64,000 bases of DNA from Pseudomonadota bacterium (GCA_023388255.1 JAEWGO010000002.1:434001-498000); one strand, 5' to 3'. Positions 8,205 to 17,028 are shown, numbered from the stretch's first letter. A program made the numbers and translations. The notes: generated by a model from the letters alone, not told the origin.

Positions 8205-10637
8205 TCAATGCGCACCGGGATGCAACCCGTCGCCCGCGTCGGGTTCGCGCAGCTCGAGCAAGGTGACCGGAATCGGACGCTCGCCGGCCAATGTCTGCGT
8301 CTGGCGCAGCGCGTTGAACCAGGGCTCGCGCTGGTTCAACGCATGGAACAAGCGCAACTGCAGCAGCGCGCAATCGAAGTCGCGCGCGGCCCAAGGCGCG
8401 ACACGGCCGATCACGATGGCAGCCTGCGCGCGGTCACCGGCTGCAAGCAAGACCGGGCCATAGGCCTGCGCGACGGCGACGATCTCGGCCGGTACTCCGC
8501 GCCGGTCCGCGTTGGCGGCCGCAAAGCGGAACCAGCGCTGCGCAGTCGCTGCCTCGCCCGCGTGCATCGTCCATTCCGCCATCGCAAGCGCATCGGCGAC
8601 CACGCCGGGCGTGTCCTCGACGTGATCCGGAGGCTCGCGCCGGCGGTCCGACAGGGCAGCGGCCGACGCCATTTCGCCAAGACCGGCCAAAGCACGCTGA
8701 CGCGTCAGCACGATCCAGCTGCGCTCCTCGTCGGCGCCGCTTTCCGGCCATTCGGCCAACGCCTTCGCCGATTCGTCGGCGGCCGCGCGCGAGTCGCCAC
8801 GCGCCATGGCCAGTTCGACGCCGAGCGCGCGCAAGCGCGCAATCAGCACGCGGTTGCCCGACGTCGAGCCGATTCGCGCCTGATCCAATACCACGCTCGC
8901 TTCGTGCAGGCGGCCACTGCCGGTCAGTACCTGCACGCGGTTCAGCAACAGATCCACGCGCTGGTCCGGATCGGTGATGCGCTCGCGCAGCTCCCAGCCG
9001 CGTTCGACGCTGGCGGCAGCCTCGTCCCGCTGCAGCATCGCCAGTTGCGCCTGCACGACACCGGTCAGGCTGACCAGCAGTTCGTGCAGGGCGCCGAACG
9101 ACTGGAACCGCTCGGCCGCGGGCAGCAGGTAGCCGAGCGCAGCCGCCGGGCGACGACGGAACAATTCGAGCATCCCCAGATTCGCGTCGACACGCGCGAC
9201 ACCGAGCTGGTCGCGCGCACTCGCAAGATCGGTGCGCGCGGTGCCGAAATCCGCCAACGCCTCCTCGTAGCGGCGATCTGCCACGCGGCTGTTCGCGCGC
9301 CCCATCAGCGCCTGGCCGATCTCCAGCGCATTGCCGCCCGGTGGCAACAGCGTGAGCGCAGCATCGTAGTCGTGACTGGCGTCGGCGAACTCGCCACGGC
9401 GCATGCGCACGCTACCGCGCGCAATCAGTACCTGCGCGTGGAATCGCGTATCCGCCATGGTTTCCGCTCGCTCCAGTACCGCGTTGAGGCTGGTTTCGGC
9501 GCGGTCGAGCTGTCCGGCGCGGGAATCGACCAGTGCAAGCCGGTATGCGAGCTGGGCCGACGCGGCGGCCAGTTGCGGCGATGCCGTCAGGATGTCGCGC
9601 GCGGTATCGAGTTCGTTCGCGAGCATCGCCGCACGCGCGCGCTGCAGGGTTTCAACGAGTGTTGCGTCGCGTTCGACATCGACCGGGGCGCTGCGTCCCA
9701 AAGCGGCGAGCAGCAGGTCGGTCGCTCCGCGGGCCGATTGCACCGCATCGCGCGCGCCAAAGCTCGCCGGCACGGCGATGCCATGTTCGGGGGTTGCCGC
9801 AAGCTCGACTTGCCAACCCGATGCGCTGCGTTTCGCGTTGCCGTGCACGATCAGACGAGCGCCCGTCGCCTCGCGCAGCGAGGCCGCCTCACCGCCTTCG
9901 GCGGTTGCCGGCGCGGACTTCAGCATCGCCAGCACGCTTTCGCTGGACGGCACGCGGAAACCCGCCTGGCGCAGGCGATCGGCAACCAGGTCCATCGCGC
10001 CCAGCCGCACCCACGCGTCTTCGCGCAGGCCTTCAACTTGCAGCGGCAGCACGATCACGCCGTCCGTGTCGATCGCATACCCTGGCGCATGCCGCTGCCG
10101 CACTTCATGCGGAATCCGGTGCAGTGCGATGCCCACAACGAGGGCGAGCATTGCAACTACGGCTGCTGCGGCGACCACGACTCGAATCCGCGACCGCGGC
10201 GGTACGCTCGGTGGCGGTGAATCGTCCGCAACGGCAATCGCTTCCAGTTCGGGCGATTCCGCGTCCGCATCCGCGTTGACGCCCATCGACGCGTCGATCG
10301 AAGCCGGCGACGACTCATCGACGACGCGCACGTCCGCGATCCAGCGATAGCCATAACCCGCGATCGTGCGGATCACGCGTTGCGCGTTGCCATCGTCATC
10401 GAGCGCACGACGTGCGCGCAACACGACCTGGCCAAGCTGTGCGTCCGACACGTTCGAGCGTCCGAAGATCGCCTCGACCAGTTCGTCGCGGCCGACCGCG
10501 CGATCACGATGCGCGATCAGGTGTTCCATGCACTCGAACGATCGCCGCGGCAGCGCGACGCGCGAGCCGCCACGCCACAGCTCGCGCGTGGTCGGATTGA
10601 AGCGGAATGCGCCGAATTCGTAGGACCCTGCAGTCAT
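8205..10637 (-). CDS. CadC/ToxR-type regulator: winged-helix DNA-binding domain, one membrane helix, helical-repeat domain
   Basis: The 810-residue protein has an OmpR/PhoB-type winged helix at residues about 1-100 (FGAFRFNPTTREL, SDAQLGQVVLRARRAL, TIAGYGYRWI). A Pro/Asp-rich linker, one transmembrane helix (about residues 165-190, VVVAAAAVVAMLALVVGIAL) and a long Ala/Leu/Arg-rich helical region with TPR-like pairs follow. This topology is that of membrane-bound one-component regulators that sense periplasmic signals while binding DNA. There is no receiver domain. The start ATG 10637 begins the conserved domain directly. Target genes and signal are not evident from its neighbours. Confidence 0.85.
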   Translation of the reverse strand: MTAGSYEFGAFRFNPTTRELWRGGSRVALPRRSFECMEHLIAHRDRAVGRDELVEAIFGRSNVSDAQLGQVVLRARRALDDDGNAQRVIRTIAGYGYRWIADVRVVDESSPASIDASMGVNADADAESPELEAIAVADDSPPPSVPPRSRIRVVVAAAAVVAMLALVVGIALHRIPHEVRQRHAPGYAIDTDGVIVLPLQVEGLREDAWVRLGAMDLVADRLRQAGFRVPSSESVLAMLKSAPATAEGGEAASLREATGARLIVHGNAKRSASGWQVELAATPEHGIAVPASFGARDAVQSARGATDLLLAALGRSAPVDVERDATLVETLQRARAAMLANELDTARDILTASPQLAAASAQLAYRLALVDSRAGQLDRAETSLNAVLERAETMADTRFHAQVLIARGSVRMRRGEFADASHDYDAALTLLPPGGNALEIGQALMGRANSRVADRRYEEALADFGTARTDLASARDQLGVARVDANLGMLELFRRRPAAALGYLLPAAERFQSFGALHELLVSLTGVVQAQLAMLQRDEAAASVERGWELRERITDPDQRVDLLLNRVQVLTGSGRLHEASVVLDQARIGSTSGNRVLIARLRALGVELAMARGDSRAAADESAKALAEWPESGADEERSWIVLTRQRALAGLGEMASAAALSDRRREPPDHVEDTPGVVADALAMAEWTMHAGEAATAQRWFRFAAANADRRGVPAEIVAVAQAYGPVLLAAGDRAQAAIVIGRVAPWAARDFDCALLQLRLFHALNQREPWFNALRQTQTLAGERPIPVTLLELREPDAGDGLHPGAH

Positions 10638-10833
10638 CCGGCGAGGTTAGCGCGCACATCACGCGGTAGCGAGCCGCGCAGACGCATTCGTCACCCCGGC
10701 CGACGGCGTCAACAGCACGAGGCGTGTGCGTCGCAGTCAACTACAAATAGCCGTATGGATGGCCGCATCAAGTCGATCGCGAACCCTGCACGCGTATGCG
10801 CGCCACGGCTTGCGTTGTCTGCGGCGCACAACA

Positions 10834-10857
10834 AAACGGCCCCACTTGGGGCCGTTT
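10834..10857 (-). terminator. Intrinsic terminator after rpoH
   Basis: Perfect 10-bp stem AAACGGCCCC (10834-10843) and GGGGCCGTTT (10848-10857) with a 4-base loop. On the minus strand it is followed by TTTTGTTG, giving the U-run expected for termination of rpoH transcription, 48 bases past its stop. Confidence 0.85.
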
Positions 10858-10904
10858 CTGTGCTTGATGGCGCAATGGCGCTTCGAAAAATCGCCTCTTG
10901 CCGC

Positions 10905-11765
10905 TTACGCCACGAACAACGCCCGCATCTTCTTCATCGCGTTCGCTTCGATCTGGCGGATGCGCTCGGCGGATACGCCATATTCGTCGGCAAGTTCCTG
11001 CAGGGTTGCCTTGTCGCCGTCCCTCAGCCAGCGGCGCTGGATGATGTCGCGCGAACGGTCGTCGAGCTTGACCAGGCCGCGATGCAGGGTGTCGAGGCTG
11101 GACTCCTCTTCCGACTCCGCTTCGACCGCCATGTACGGATCGGCCGCATGATCGATCAGGAATGCGGCGGGCGACGGACGCTCGTCTTCATCCGCATCGA
11201 CCGGCGTGTCGAACGCGACATCGCGGCCGTTGAGGCGTGCTTCCATCTCCATCACGGTCGCCGCCGGAACACCCAGTTCGCGGGCGACGGTGTTGACCTC
11301 CTCGGCATTCATCCAGCCCAGGCGCTTCTTCGACTTGCGCAGGTTGAAGAACAATTTGCGCTGCGCCTTGGTCGTGGCGACCTTGACGATGCGCCAGTTG
11401 CGCAGGATGAATTCGTGCATTTCAGCGCGGATCCAGTGCACCGCGAACGAGACAAGACGCACGCCATGGTCCGGATCGAAGCGCTTGACCGCCTTCATCA
11501 GGCCGATGTTGCCTTCCTGGATAAGATCCCCAACTTGGAGACCGTAGCCGGAATAGCCGCGCGCGACATGGACGACGAAGCGCAGGTGCGACAGCACCAT
11601 CTGTTTGGCTGCGTCGAGGTCGGTTTCGTTGAGGAAACGACGGGCCAGATCCTGCTCCTCGTCCTGGGTGAGCATCGGAATCTGGTGGACCGCGTTCACA
11701 TAGGCATCGAGGCTGCCGAGCGCGCTCGGAACCGGGAAATTGGTGGCGACCAGGGCATTGCTCAT
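10905..11765 (-). CDS. rpoH: RNA polymerase heat-shock sigma factor sigma-32
   Basis: Sigma-32 directs transcription of chaperone and protease genes. The 286-residue protein has region 2 (VLSHLRFVVHVARGY, DLIQEGNIGLMKAVKRFDP, SFAVHWIRAEMHEFIL), the RpoH box QRKLFFNLR and region 4 (ATLQELADEYGVSAERIRQIEANAMKKMR). ATG 11765 is chosen because AAGGAGT lies nine bases upstream and it matches the family start MSNAL. Unusually, a perfect CIRCE element lies just upstream (11797-11823), implying HrcA repression. It follows ftsE-ftsX-regulator-ung on the same strand; ftsEX-rpoH order is conserved in gammaproteobacteria. Confidence 0.97.
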   Translation of the reverse strand: MSNALVATNFPVPSALGSLDAYVNAVHQIPMLTQDEEQDLARRFLNETDLDAAKQMVLSHLRFVVHVARGYSGYGLQVGDLIQEGNIGLMKAVKRFDPDHGVRLVSFAVHWIRAEMHEFILRNWRIVKVATTKAQRKLFFNLRKSKKRLGWMNAEEVNTVARELGVPAATVMEMEARLNGRDVAFDTPVDADEDERPSPAAFLIDHAADPYMAVEAESEEESSLDTLHRGLVKLDDRSRDIIQRRWLRDGDKATLQELADEYGVSAERIRQIEANAMKKMRALFVA

Positions 11766-11796
11766 TTGTCTGGACTCCTTAGCTTGATAAGGCACT

Positions 11797-11823
11797 TTAG
11801 CACTCGGCTCCTTGGAGTGCTAA
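11797..11823. promoter_or_regulatory. CIRCE operator (HrcA-binding inverted repeat) upstream of rpoH
   Basis: TTAGCACTC (11797-11805), a 9-base spacer, then GAGTGCTAA (11815-11823): an exact match to the CIRCE consensus in both arms and spacer length. It lies 31 bases upstream of the rpoH start codon. HrcA normally represses groESL and dnaK operons through this site, so its presence here suggests that the sigma-32 gene is itself under HrcA control. Confidence 0.93.
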
Positions 11824-12027
11824 ATCTTGGGAGAGTTCCCGTCGCACATCCGTGCGGACATCAATATCTGAACTGGCCGGTATTGTACTCTTGGGTTCGC
11901 TAAATGGACAGCCCAAGATGCCGCTTACCAAATTCGAATCAACTTATTGATTTGTTTTAGAAACATGGCTAGTTCAGCCTGAACTGCGGCGCAACGGCTC
12001 AACGGCTCAATCGTACTGCCGGCCGTG

Positions 12028-12735
12028 TTAGTCCAGCGTCAACTCGACGCCTGGAGGCAACCGCCAGTCGATCGGCGCGAGACCGCGTTCGCGCAGATAG
12101 TCGTTCGTGCGCGAGAAGTGCCCGCAGCCGATGAAGCCGCGGTGCGCCGACAGCGGCGACGGATGCGGCGCCTTCAGCACACGGTGACGACGCATGTCGA
12201 TCAGCTTGCCTTTGGCCTGCGCGTAGCTGCCCCAGAGCAGGAATACGAGCCCTTCGCGTTCGCGGTTCAGCGCATCGATGCAGGCATCGGTGAACCCCTC
12301 CCACCCCTTGCCCTGATGCGAGCCGGCCAGCCCGCGCTCGACCGTCAGCACGGAATTCAGCAGCAACACACCCTGGCGCGCCCACGGCAACAGGCAGCCG
12401 TGATCGGGACGCGCGATGCCGAGGTCGCGCGCGATCTCCTTGAAGATATTCTCCAGCGACGGCGGCACCGGTACGCCGGGCAGCACCGAGAAACACAGTC
12501 CATGCGCCTGATTCGGACCGTGATACGGATCCTGACCGAGGATCACGACCTTGACCGCCTCGAACGGCGTCGCGTCGAGCGCCGCGAAGATCCGCGATCC
12601 GGGCGGATAGATCACCTTGCCGGCGCGTTTCTCCGCGCGCAGGAATTCGGCCAGCGCCTGCATGGAAGGCTGTTCGAACTCACCGCCGACACGCGCTTTC
12701 CACGATGCCTCCAGCTTGATCCGGTCCCCGCTCAT
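12028..12735 (-). CDS. ung: Uracil-DNA glycosylase (family 1)
   Basis: Ung removes uracil from DNA to start base-excision repair. The 235-residue protein has the catalytic water-activating motif GQDPYHG (Asp about residue 71), the LLLNSVLTVE segment and the HPSPLSAHRGF DNA-intercalation loop with the catalytic His. Length is typical. ATG 12735 overlaps the response-regulator stop as ATGA, so it is translationally coupled within the ftsE-ftsX-regulator-ung unit. Confidence 0.97.
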   Translation of the reverse strand: MSGDRIKLEASWKARVGGEFEQPSMQALAEFLRAEKRAGKVIYPPGSRIFAALDATPFEAVKVVILGQDPYHGPNQAHGLCFSVLPGVPVPPSLENIFKEIARDLGIARPDHGCLLPWARQGVLLLNSVLTVERGLAGSHQGKGWEGFTDACIDALNREREGLVFLLWGSYAQAKGKLIDMRRHRVLKAPHPSPLSAHRGFIGCGHFSRTNDYLRERGLAPIDWRLPPGVELTLD

Positions 12736-13583
12736 GCGTGCGCGTGCGCCTGTTCGCGCAGGCGCCGCGAGACGCGCAACTGGAACTGCAGCTTGGTGAC
12801 GAGCAGGCGTTCCTCGATCGGCTTGTGCACGAGGTCGTTGGCGCCCGCGCGCAACAACGCGGCCTGATTGGCAGGATTGTCGTCGCCGGTCATCACCAGC
12901 ACCGGCAGCTCGCCCTTGCCATAGCCGAAGTGGTAACGGATGCGATCAAGCAGATCGCCGCCGCTCAACTCGCCCTTCAGGTTGACGTCGGTCAGCACGA
13001 GATCGGCGCCGGGCGAGCGCTCCTCGTCGCGTGCGGCTTCGAGCAGCTCGAGCGCAGCCTCGACGCTGACCACATGCGACACCGTGAAACCCGAACGTTC
13101 AAGCATCCGCGTGGTCGCCAACGCAACGACGCGGCTGTCTTCGACGAACAGCACGTTGCCACGGATCTGCGCCGGCCGCACATAGCCGCCGATGAACACG
13201 GCCAGCGCCTCGAAGCCGAGCGACTTGTCGAAATAGTCGGTGACATGGCTCGTCAACGTGCGTGCGACGAGCCGCTCCTGCACGTCGCCCGACACCACCA
13301 CGATCGGGATGTAGGCCTGCGCCGAGCGCTCGCGCACCTGGCGCGCCAACTCCACGCCGTCCATGTCGGGCAGCCGCAGCGCGGTCGTGACCAGATCGAC
13401 GACGTTCTCATTGAGGTGCGCACGCGCTTCCTCGCCGCTGCCGCAGCCGATGACGATGCATTCGGGCAGGCTCGCCTTCAGCACGCGCTCGATCAGCTGG
13501 CGCACCACGCGCGAACCATCGACGACCAGCACGCGCGGATGGTCGCTGGAAATGTGCCGCGTCAGCGAGACCTCGCCGCTCAT
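12732..13583 (-). CDS. Tandem two-receiver response regulator, first receiver degenerate
   Basis: A 283-residue protein with two receiver domains and no output domain. Receiver 2 (about residues 138-275) is intact: VEDSRVV acidic pocket, phospho-acceptor Asp in VLTDVNL, Thr in VMTGDD and Lys in VHKPI. Receiver 1 (about 16-130) has VDGSRVV with Gly23 in place of an acidic residue, and TTALRLP with Ala68 where the phospho-acceptor Asp should be, so it cannot be phosphorylated conventionally. ATG 13583 overlaps the ftsX stop and its stop overlaps ung. Partner kinase and role unknown; the context suggests a link with division or envelope stress. Confidence 0.85.
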   Translation of the reverse strand: MSGEVSLTRHISSDHPRVLVVDGSRVVRQLIERVLKASLPECIVIGCGSGEEARAHLNENVVDLVTTALRLPDMDGVELARQVRERSAQAYIPIVVVSGDVQERLVARTLTSHVTDYFDKSLGFEALAVFIGGYVRPAQIRGNVLFVEDSRVVALATTRMLERSGFTVSHVVSVEAALELLEAARDEERSPGADLVLTDVNLKGELSGGDLLDRIRYHFGYGKGELPVLVMTGDDNPANQAALLRAGANDLVHKPIEERLLVTKLQFQLRVSRRLREQAHAHA

Positions 13584-14599
13584 GCGCGCGGTCTTCCGGC
13601 GGCGAGATGTCGCGCCGTCGCGACGAACGCGCCGAGCCAGCCGAGCGCCGCGCTGGCGGCAACCACGATCACGGCATCGAGCAGACCGATGCCGTGCAGC
13701 GAAAACCGATTGGCGTAACTGTCGATCAGGCGGCCTACCGGCCCGGCCAACGCGAACTGCGCAGCGGCAACAATGACCAGAGCGAGCAGGCTGCCGAACA
13801 AGCCGTACCAGAGTCCGGCATACAGAAACGGCCTGCGTACGAAGCCATTGCTCGCCCCCATCAACTGCATCACCGATATCTCCTGTGAACGCGCTTGGAC
13901 ATCCATGCGCACGGTATTGCCGATCACCAGCAAGGTCGCCAACGCGAGCAGCACGGCGACGACAGCGACAACGCGTTCGCCGAAATGCAGGATGCCGGAC
14001 AGACGGCGGCGCCATGTCGCGTCGTATTGCACAAGGTCGACGCGCGTGTCCGATTTCATTTCGGTGACCAGCGCAGGATCGCCCGCATCGGCGGCCGCGC
14101 GCGGCGCGACCACCAGCACGCTCGGCAGCGGATTGCCCTGCAGCGCGTCCAGTGCGTCGCCAAAGCCGGACAACTCGCGGAATTCCTCAAGACCTTGCTC
14201 GGGCGTTCGCAGCAATACGTCGGCGACATCGCTGCGTCGACGCAGTTCGTCGGCGATCACGCCGGCAGCGCGAGCATCGACGCCGGGCTTCAAAAAGATG
14301 GTGACTTCGCGCGCCTCGCGCATTCCGCCGGACAACGCGCGCGCGTTGTCGAACACAAGGAAGAACAGCAGCGGCAACGCCAGTGCGAACCCGAGCACCA
14401 GCACCGCCAACATCGTCGCCCACGGCTTGTCGGCGAGGCGGCCGAGGCTGGCGAAACCACTATTGACGTGCTGGTCACGCCAGGCGGCCATGCGCGCGCG
14501 CCACGGCGTGCGCGTGCGCTGCGAGCGCGCGTTCCTGCGCGGCGTCGCGGCTGGCGCGGGTGCCGGCTTGCGCACGGTTCGTTCGGCCTGCCGGCTCAC
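13580..14599 (-). CDS. ftsX: Cell-division protein FtsX
   Basis: FtsX is the membrane subunit of the FtsEX ABC-type complex, which activates septal peptidoglycan hydrolases. The 339-residue protein has a long basic cytoplasmic N-terminus (residues 1-60), a first membrane helix (LAVLVLGFALALPLLFFLV), a periplasmic domain (about 85-200) and a three-helix FtsX domain starting VVAVVAVLLALATLLVIGNTV. The start overlaps the ftsE stop as ATGA and its stop overlaps the response regulator start. Confidence 0.95.
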   Translation of the reverse strand: MSRQAERTVRKPAPAPAATPRRNARSQRTRTPWRARMAAWRDQHVNSGFASLGRLADKPWATMLAVLVLGFALALPLLFFLVFDNARALSGGMREAREVTIFLKPGVDARAAGVIADELRRRSDVADVLLRTPEQGLEEFRELSGFGDALDALQGNPLPSVLVVAPRAAADAGDPALVTEMKSDTRVDLVQYDATWRRRLSGILHFGERVVAVVAVLLALATLLVIGNTVRMDVQARSQEISVMQLMGASNGFVRRPFLYAGLWYGLFGSLLALVIVAAAQFALAGPVGRLIDSYANRFSLHGIGLLDAVIVVAASAALGWLGAFVATARHLAAGRPRA

Positions 14600-15276
14600 G
14601 GCGCGTGCGCCTGTGGCCGGAAATCGTCTACCAATCGGCCATGGTCGAGTACCAGCACTCGCTTGTTCATGCGCTTGAGCAGGAACAGGTCGTGGCTGGC
14701 GATCAACACGGTCGTGCCGACCTCACCGAACTCCGCGAACAGGTTCATGATCTCGATCGACAATTGCGGATCGAGGTTGCCGGTCGGCTCGTCGGCGATG
14801 ATCACCGGCGGCTTCGCGACGATCGCGCGAGCGATCCCGACACGCTGCTGCTCACCCGTCGACAACGTCTGCGGCCCGGCCTTCTCGCGCGCCAGCAGGC
14901 CGACCTTGTCGAGCGCCGCACGCACGCGTCTGGCCGTCTCCTCGCGCGAAATGCCTGCGATCTGCAGCGGCAATGCAACGTTATGGAACACGCTCCTGTC
15001 GAGCAGCAGGCGATGGTCCTGGAACACCATGCCGATGCCGCGCCGCAATGGCGGAATACCGCGTTGACGCACGCGCGCGAGTTCGGCGTGGTTGACCATG
15101 ATCTGCCCGCGCGTCGGCCGCTCGACCAGCCCGATCAGCTTCAACAGCGTGCTCTTGCCGGCACCGGAGTGGCCAGTCACGAACACCATCTCGCCGGCCT
15201 CGATCTCGAAGCTGACGTCGGCCAAGGCATCCTGCCCGGTGAGGTAGCGCTTGCTGACATTGTCGAAGCGGATCAT
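14596..15276 (-). CDS. ftsE: Cell-division ATP-binding protein FtsE
   Basis: FtsE is the ATPase partner of FtsX. The 226-residue protein starts with the family N-terminus MIRFDNVSKRY and contains Walker A GHSGAGKST, Q-loop FQDHRLL, the signature LSTGEQQR (usually LSGGEQQR, here Thr for the first Gly), Walker B VIIADEPTGNLD and the H-loop ASHD. First gene of the ftsE-ftsX-response regulator-ung unit. Confidence 0.96.
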   Translation of the reverse strand: MIRFDNVSKRYLTGQDALADVSFEIEAGEMVFVTGHSGAGKSTLLKLIGLVERPTRGQIMVNHAELARVRQRGIPPLRRGIGMVFQDHRLLLDRSVFHNVALPLQIAGISREETARRVRAALDKVGLLAREKAGPQTLSTGEQQRVGIARAIVAKPPVIIADEPTGNLDPQLSIEIMNLFAEFGEVGTTVLIASHDLFLLKRMNKRVLVLDHGRLVDDFRPQAHAP

Positions 15277-15423
15277 TGAGAACCGGGATTGGAGATTCGG
15301 GAGTGGGAATTGGGTAAACCGGCGTCGCGTCCGATTGTAGAGGCTGCTTCAGGAATTGGGATGCTCGGAAATGCATCAGGCCGCCCACACCGTCCGGCCA
15401 CGACACCGAGTATCCAATGCCGG

Positions 15424-16635
15424 CTACTTCACCATCTGGTTGAGGTTGAAGATAGGCAGCAGGATCGCGAGCACGATGAACAGCACCATCGCACCGACGG
15501 CGAGTATCACGGCAGGACCGAGCACCGCCGTCAGCGCGGTCAGCCAGCGATCGAGTTCGCGTTGCTGCTGCGCTGCAGCTTCGCCGAGCATGCGCGGCAG
15601 CTGACCGGAACGCTCGCCGCTCGCGATCAGGCGCAACGCGACCGGCGGAAACTGGCCGCTCTCACCGAGAGCGCGCGAGAACGCACTGCCCTCGCGCACC
15701 TTGAACGCGGCGCGCTTGAGCGCCGCGCGCATCGGCAGGTTCGGTACCACCTGCGCGGCGATGCCAAGCGCATCGAGCAGCGGCACGGCGCTGTCGGCCA
15801 GCAGTGCCAAGGTGCGTGTCGCACGTGCCGTGTTCGCCGCGCGCGTGAGGCGGCCGACCAGCGGCAGGCGTAACAGGAACGCATGCCAGCGATGGCGCAT
15901 CGCCTCCTGACGCAGCGCGACGCTGGCGCCGATCCCAAGCGCGATCAGCACAAGCAGGATCAACCAGCCCCACGTTCGCAGGAATGCCGACAGGGCCATC
16001 AGCGCGCGAGTCGCCAGCGGCAGGGTTTGATGCAGGTTCTGGAACACACCCACGATCTGCGGCACGACCCAGGTCAGCAGACCGGTAACCACCGCGATCG
16101 CGACCAAGGTCAGCAGCAGCGGATACGCCAGAGCGGCGAGGATCTTCTGCTTCAGTGCATCACGTGACTCGGCGTAGTCGGCGAGCTTTTCCAGCACGGT
16201 TTCAAGTCGCCCGGACTGCTCGCCCGCCGCGACCGTGGCTCGAAAGATGTCCGGAAAACTGTCGGGGAATTCAGCCATCGCGTGCGCCAAGTTCGCGCCT
16301 TCCATCACGCGCGCGCGCAGGCTCATTGTCAACGCTCGCTGGCGTTCGTTCTCGGCCTGTTCGGACAAGGCTCCGAGCGCCTCGTCGATCGGCAGTCCAG
16401 CGCCGACCAGCGTCGCAAGCTGGCGCGTCAGCAATGCAAGCTGGGCAGCACCGAGACCGCGGCGCGCAAACGGAGCCGCATGCTTCGCCGCACCTTCGCT
16501 CACCTCATCGACGGAGAGCGCGTTGAGCCCGCGCTCGCGCAAGCTGGCGCGCACCGCGCGCGCGGTATCGCCCTGCAGCACGCCTCGCTGGGTCTTGCCT
16601 GCGGCGTCGAGCGCCTGGAATGCAAACGCGGGCAT
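15424..16635 (-). CDS. gspF: Type II secretion / pilus assembly inner-membrane protein GspF
   Basis: GspF is the polytopic platform protein of type II secretion systems. The 403-residue protein has the usual start MPAFAFQALDAAGK, two T2SSF domains (about residues 70-195 and 275-395) with GLPIDEALG and FPPVALRLIASGERSGQL motifs, and three membrane helices. It is the only gsp gene in the window and is not flanked by gspE or gspG. It could serve a type II secretion system or be a PilC-like homologue; the N-terminal motif favours GspF. Confidence 0.88.
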   Translation of the reverse strand: MPAFAFQALDAAGKTQRGVLQGDTARAVRASLRERGLNALSVDEVSEGAAKHAAPFARRGLGAAQLALLTRQLATLVGAGLPIDEALGALSEQAENERQRALTMSLRARVMEGANLAHAMAEFPDSFPDIFRATVAAGEQSGRLETVLEKLADYAESRDALKQKILAALAYPLLLTLVAIAVVTGLLTWVVPQIVGVFQNLHQTLPLATRALMALSAFLRTWGWLILLVLIALGIGASVALRQEAMRHRWHAFLLRLPLVGRLTRAANTARATRTLALLADSAVPLLDALGIAAQVVPNLPMRAALKRAAFKVREGSAFSRALGESGQFPPVALRLIASGERSGQLPRMLGEAAAQQQRELDRWLTALTAVLGPAVILAVGAMVLFIVLAILLPIFNLNQMVK

Positions 16636-16876
16636 CTATGTCCTTTGTGTTCCTGGCCGGCAACTGCTGGACAATCCGTCCCGCCCGGCCGGAAGACGTT
16701 TCTTGCCTCGAGAAAGGGGCATCTTGCCTCCGGATCGAATGACCAACGAATCGCGCAGGGTGACAAAGGTCGGCTGCACGGCGCATACGCTGGCGACTGA
16801 TCGATGTGCGGAGCGCGAACAGGCGATCCCTGAGACTGGTCGGAAAGATGCCGTCGGCAGAATCAGTCCTCATGGC
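16636..16876. other. Intergenic region between gspF and tRNA-Gly exon 2
   Basis: No gene or RNA recognised. The sequence directly after the tRNA 3' end (minus strand, 16876 downward) shares GAGGACTGAT with the sequence following the intron-borne tRNA-Gly at 18667 downward. The gspF promoter must lie here but no convincing hexamers were found. Confidence 0.4.
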
Positions 16877-16911
16877 TGGAGCGGGTGAAGGGAATCGAAC
16901 CCTCGTCAGTA
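16877..16911 (-). tRNA. tRNA-Gly(CCC), 3' exon of a gene split by a group II intron
   Basis: The 35-base exon begins with TAC, the last three bases of the 3' anticodon strand. It continues with variable loop TGAC, T arm GAGGG-TTCGATT-CCCTT, acceptor strand CACCCGC, discriminator T and encoded CCA. CACCCGC pairs perfectly with GCGGGTG of the 5' exon (19557-19595), and joining the exons gives the stem GTAGC/GCTAC. The spliced product is a standard 74-nt tRNA with anticodon CCC. Confidence 0.92.
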
Positions 16912-16949
16912 GTCGGGTGGGAGGGTGGCCTCGCGGCCACCCTCCCCCC
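16912..16949 (-). other. Group II intron domain VI with branch-point adenosine
   Basis: A 12-bp hairpin (GGGAGGGTGGCC with its complement, GCGA loop) is extended by GGG:CCC across a single unpaired A at 16918. The A is seven nucleotides from the 3' splice site, the expected branch-point position. The intron ends GAC, fitting the AY consensus. Confidence 0.88.
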
Positions 16950-16986
16950 TCAGAACCGTACGTGAGACTTTCGCCTCATACGGCTC
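16950..16986 (-). other. Group II intron domain V (catalytic hairpin)
   Basis: On the minus strand GAGCCGTATGAGG, a GAAA tetraloop region and CTCACGTACGGTTCTGA form the characteristic two-part hairpin of bacterial group II domain V, with the AGC-type catalytic triad at the start (GAGCCG) and the GNRA tetraloop. It lies 42 bases past the intron-encoded protein's stop. Confidence 0.93.
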
Positions 16987-17028
16987 AAGCAGCCAAGAAT
17001 CCACCAGCTCACACCGGGGGACGGCAGC

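Noticed and set aside
8181..10220. A 679-codon open frame antisense to the CadC-like gene
   Set aside because: Composition is that of a shadow frame and no domain is recognisable; the opposite strand has a clear winged helix and membrane helix.
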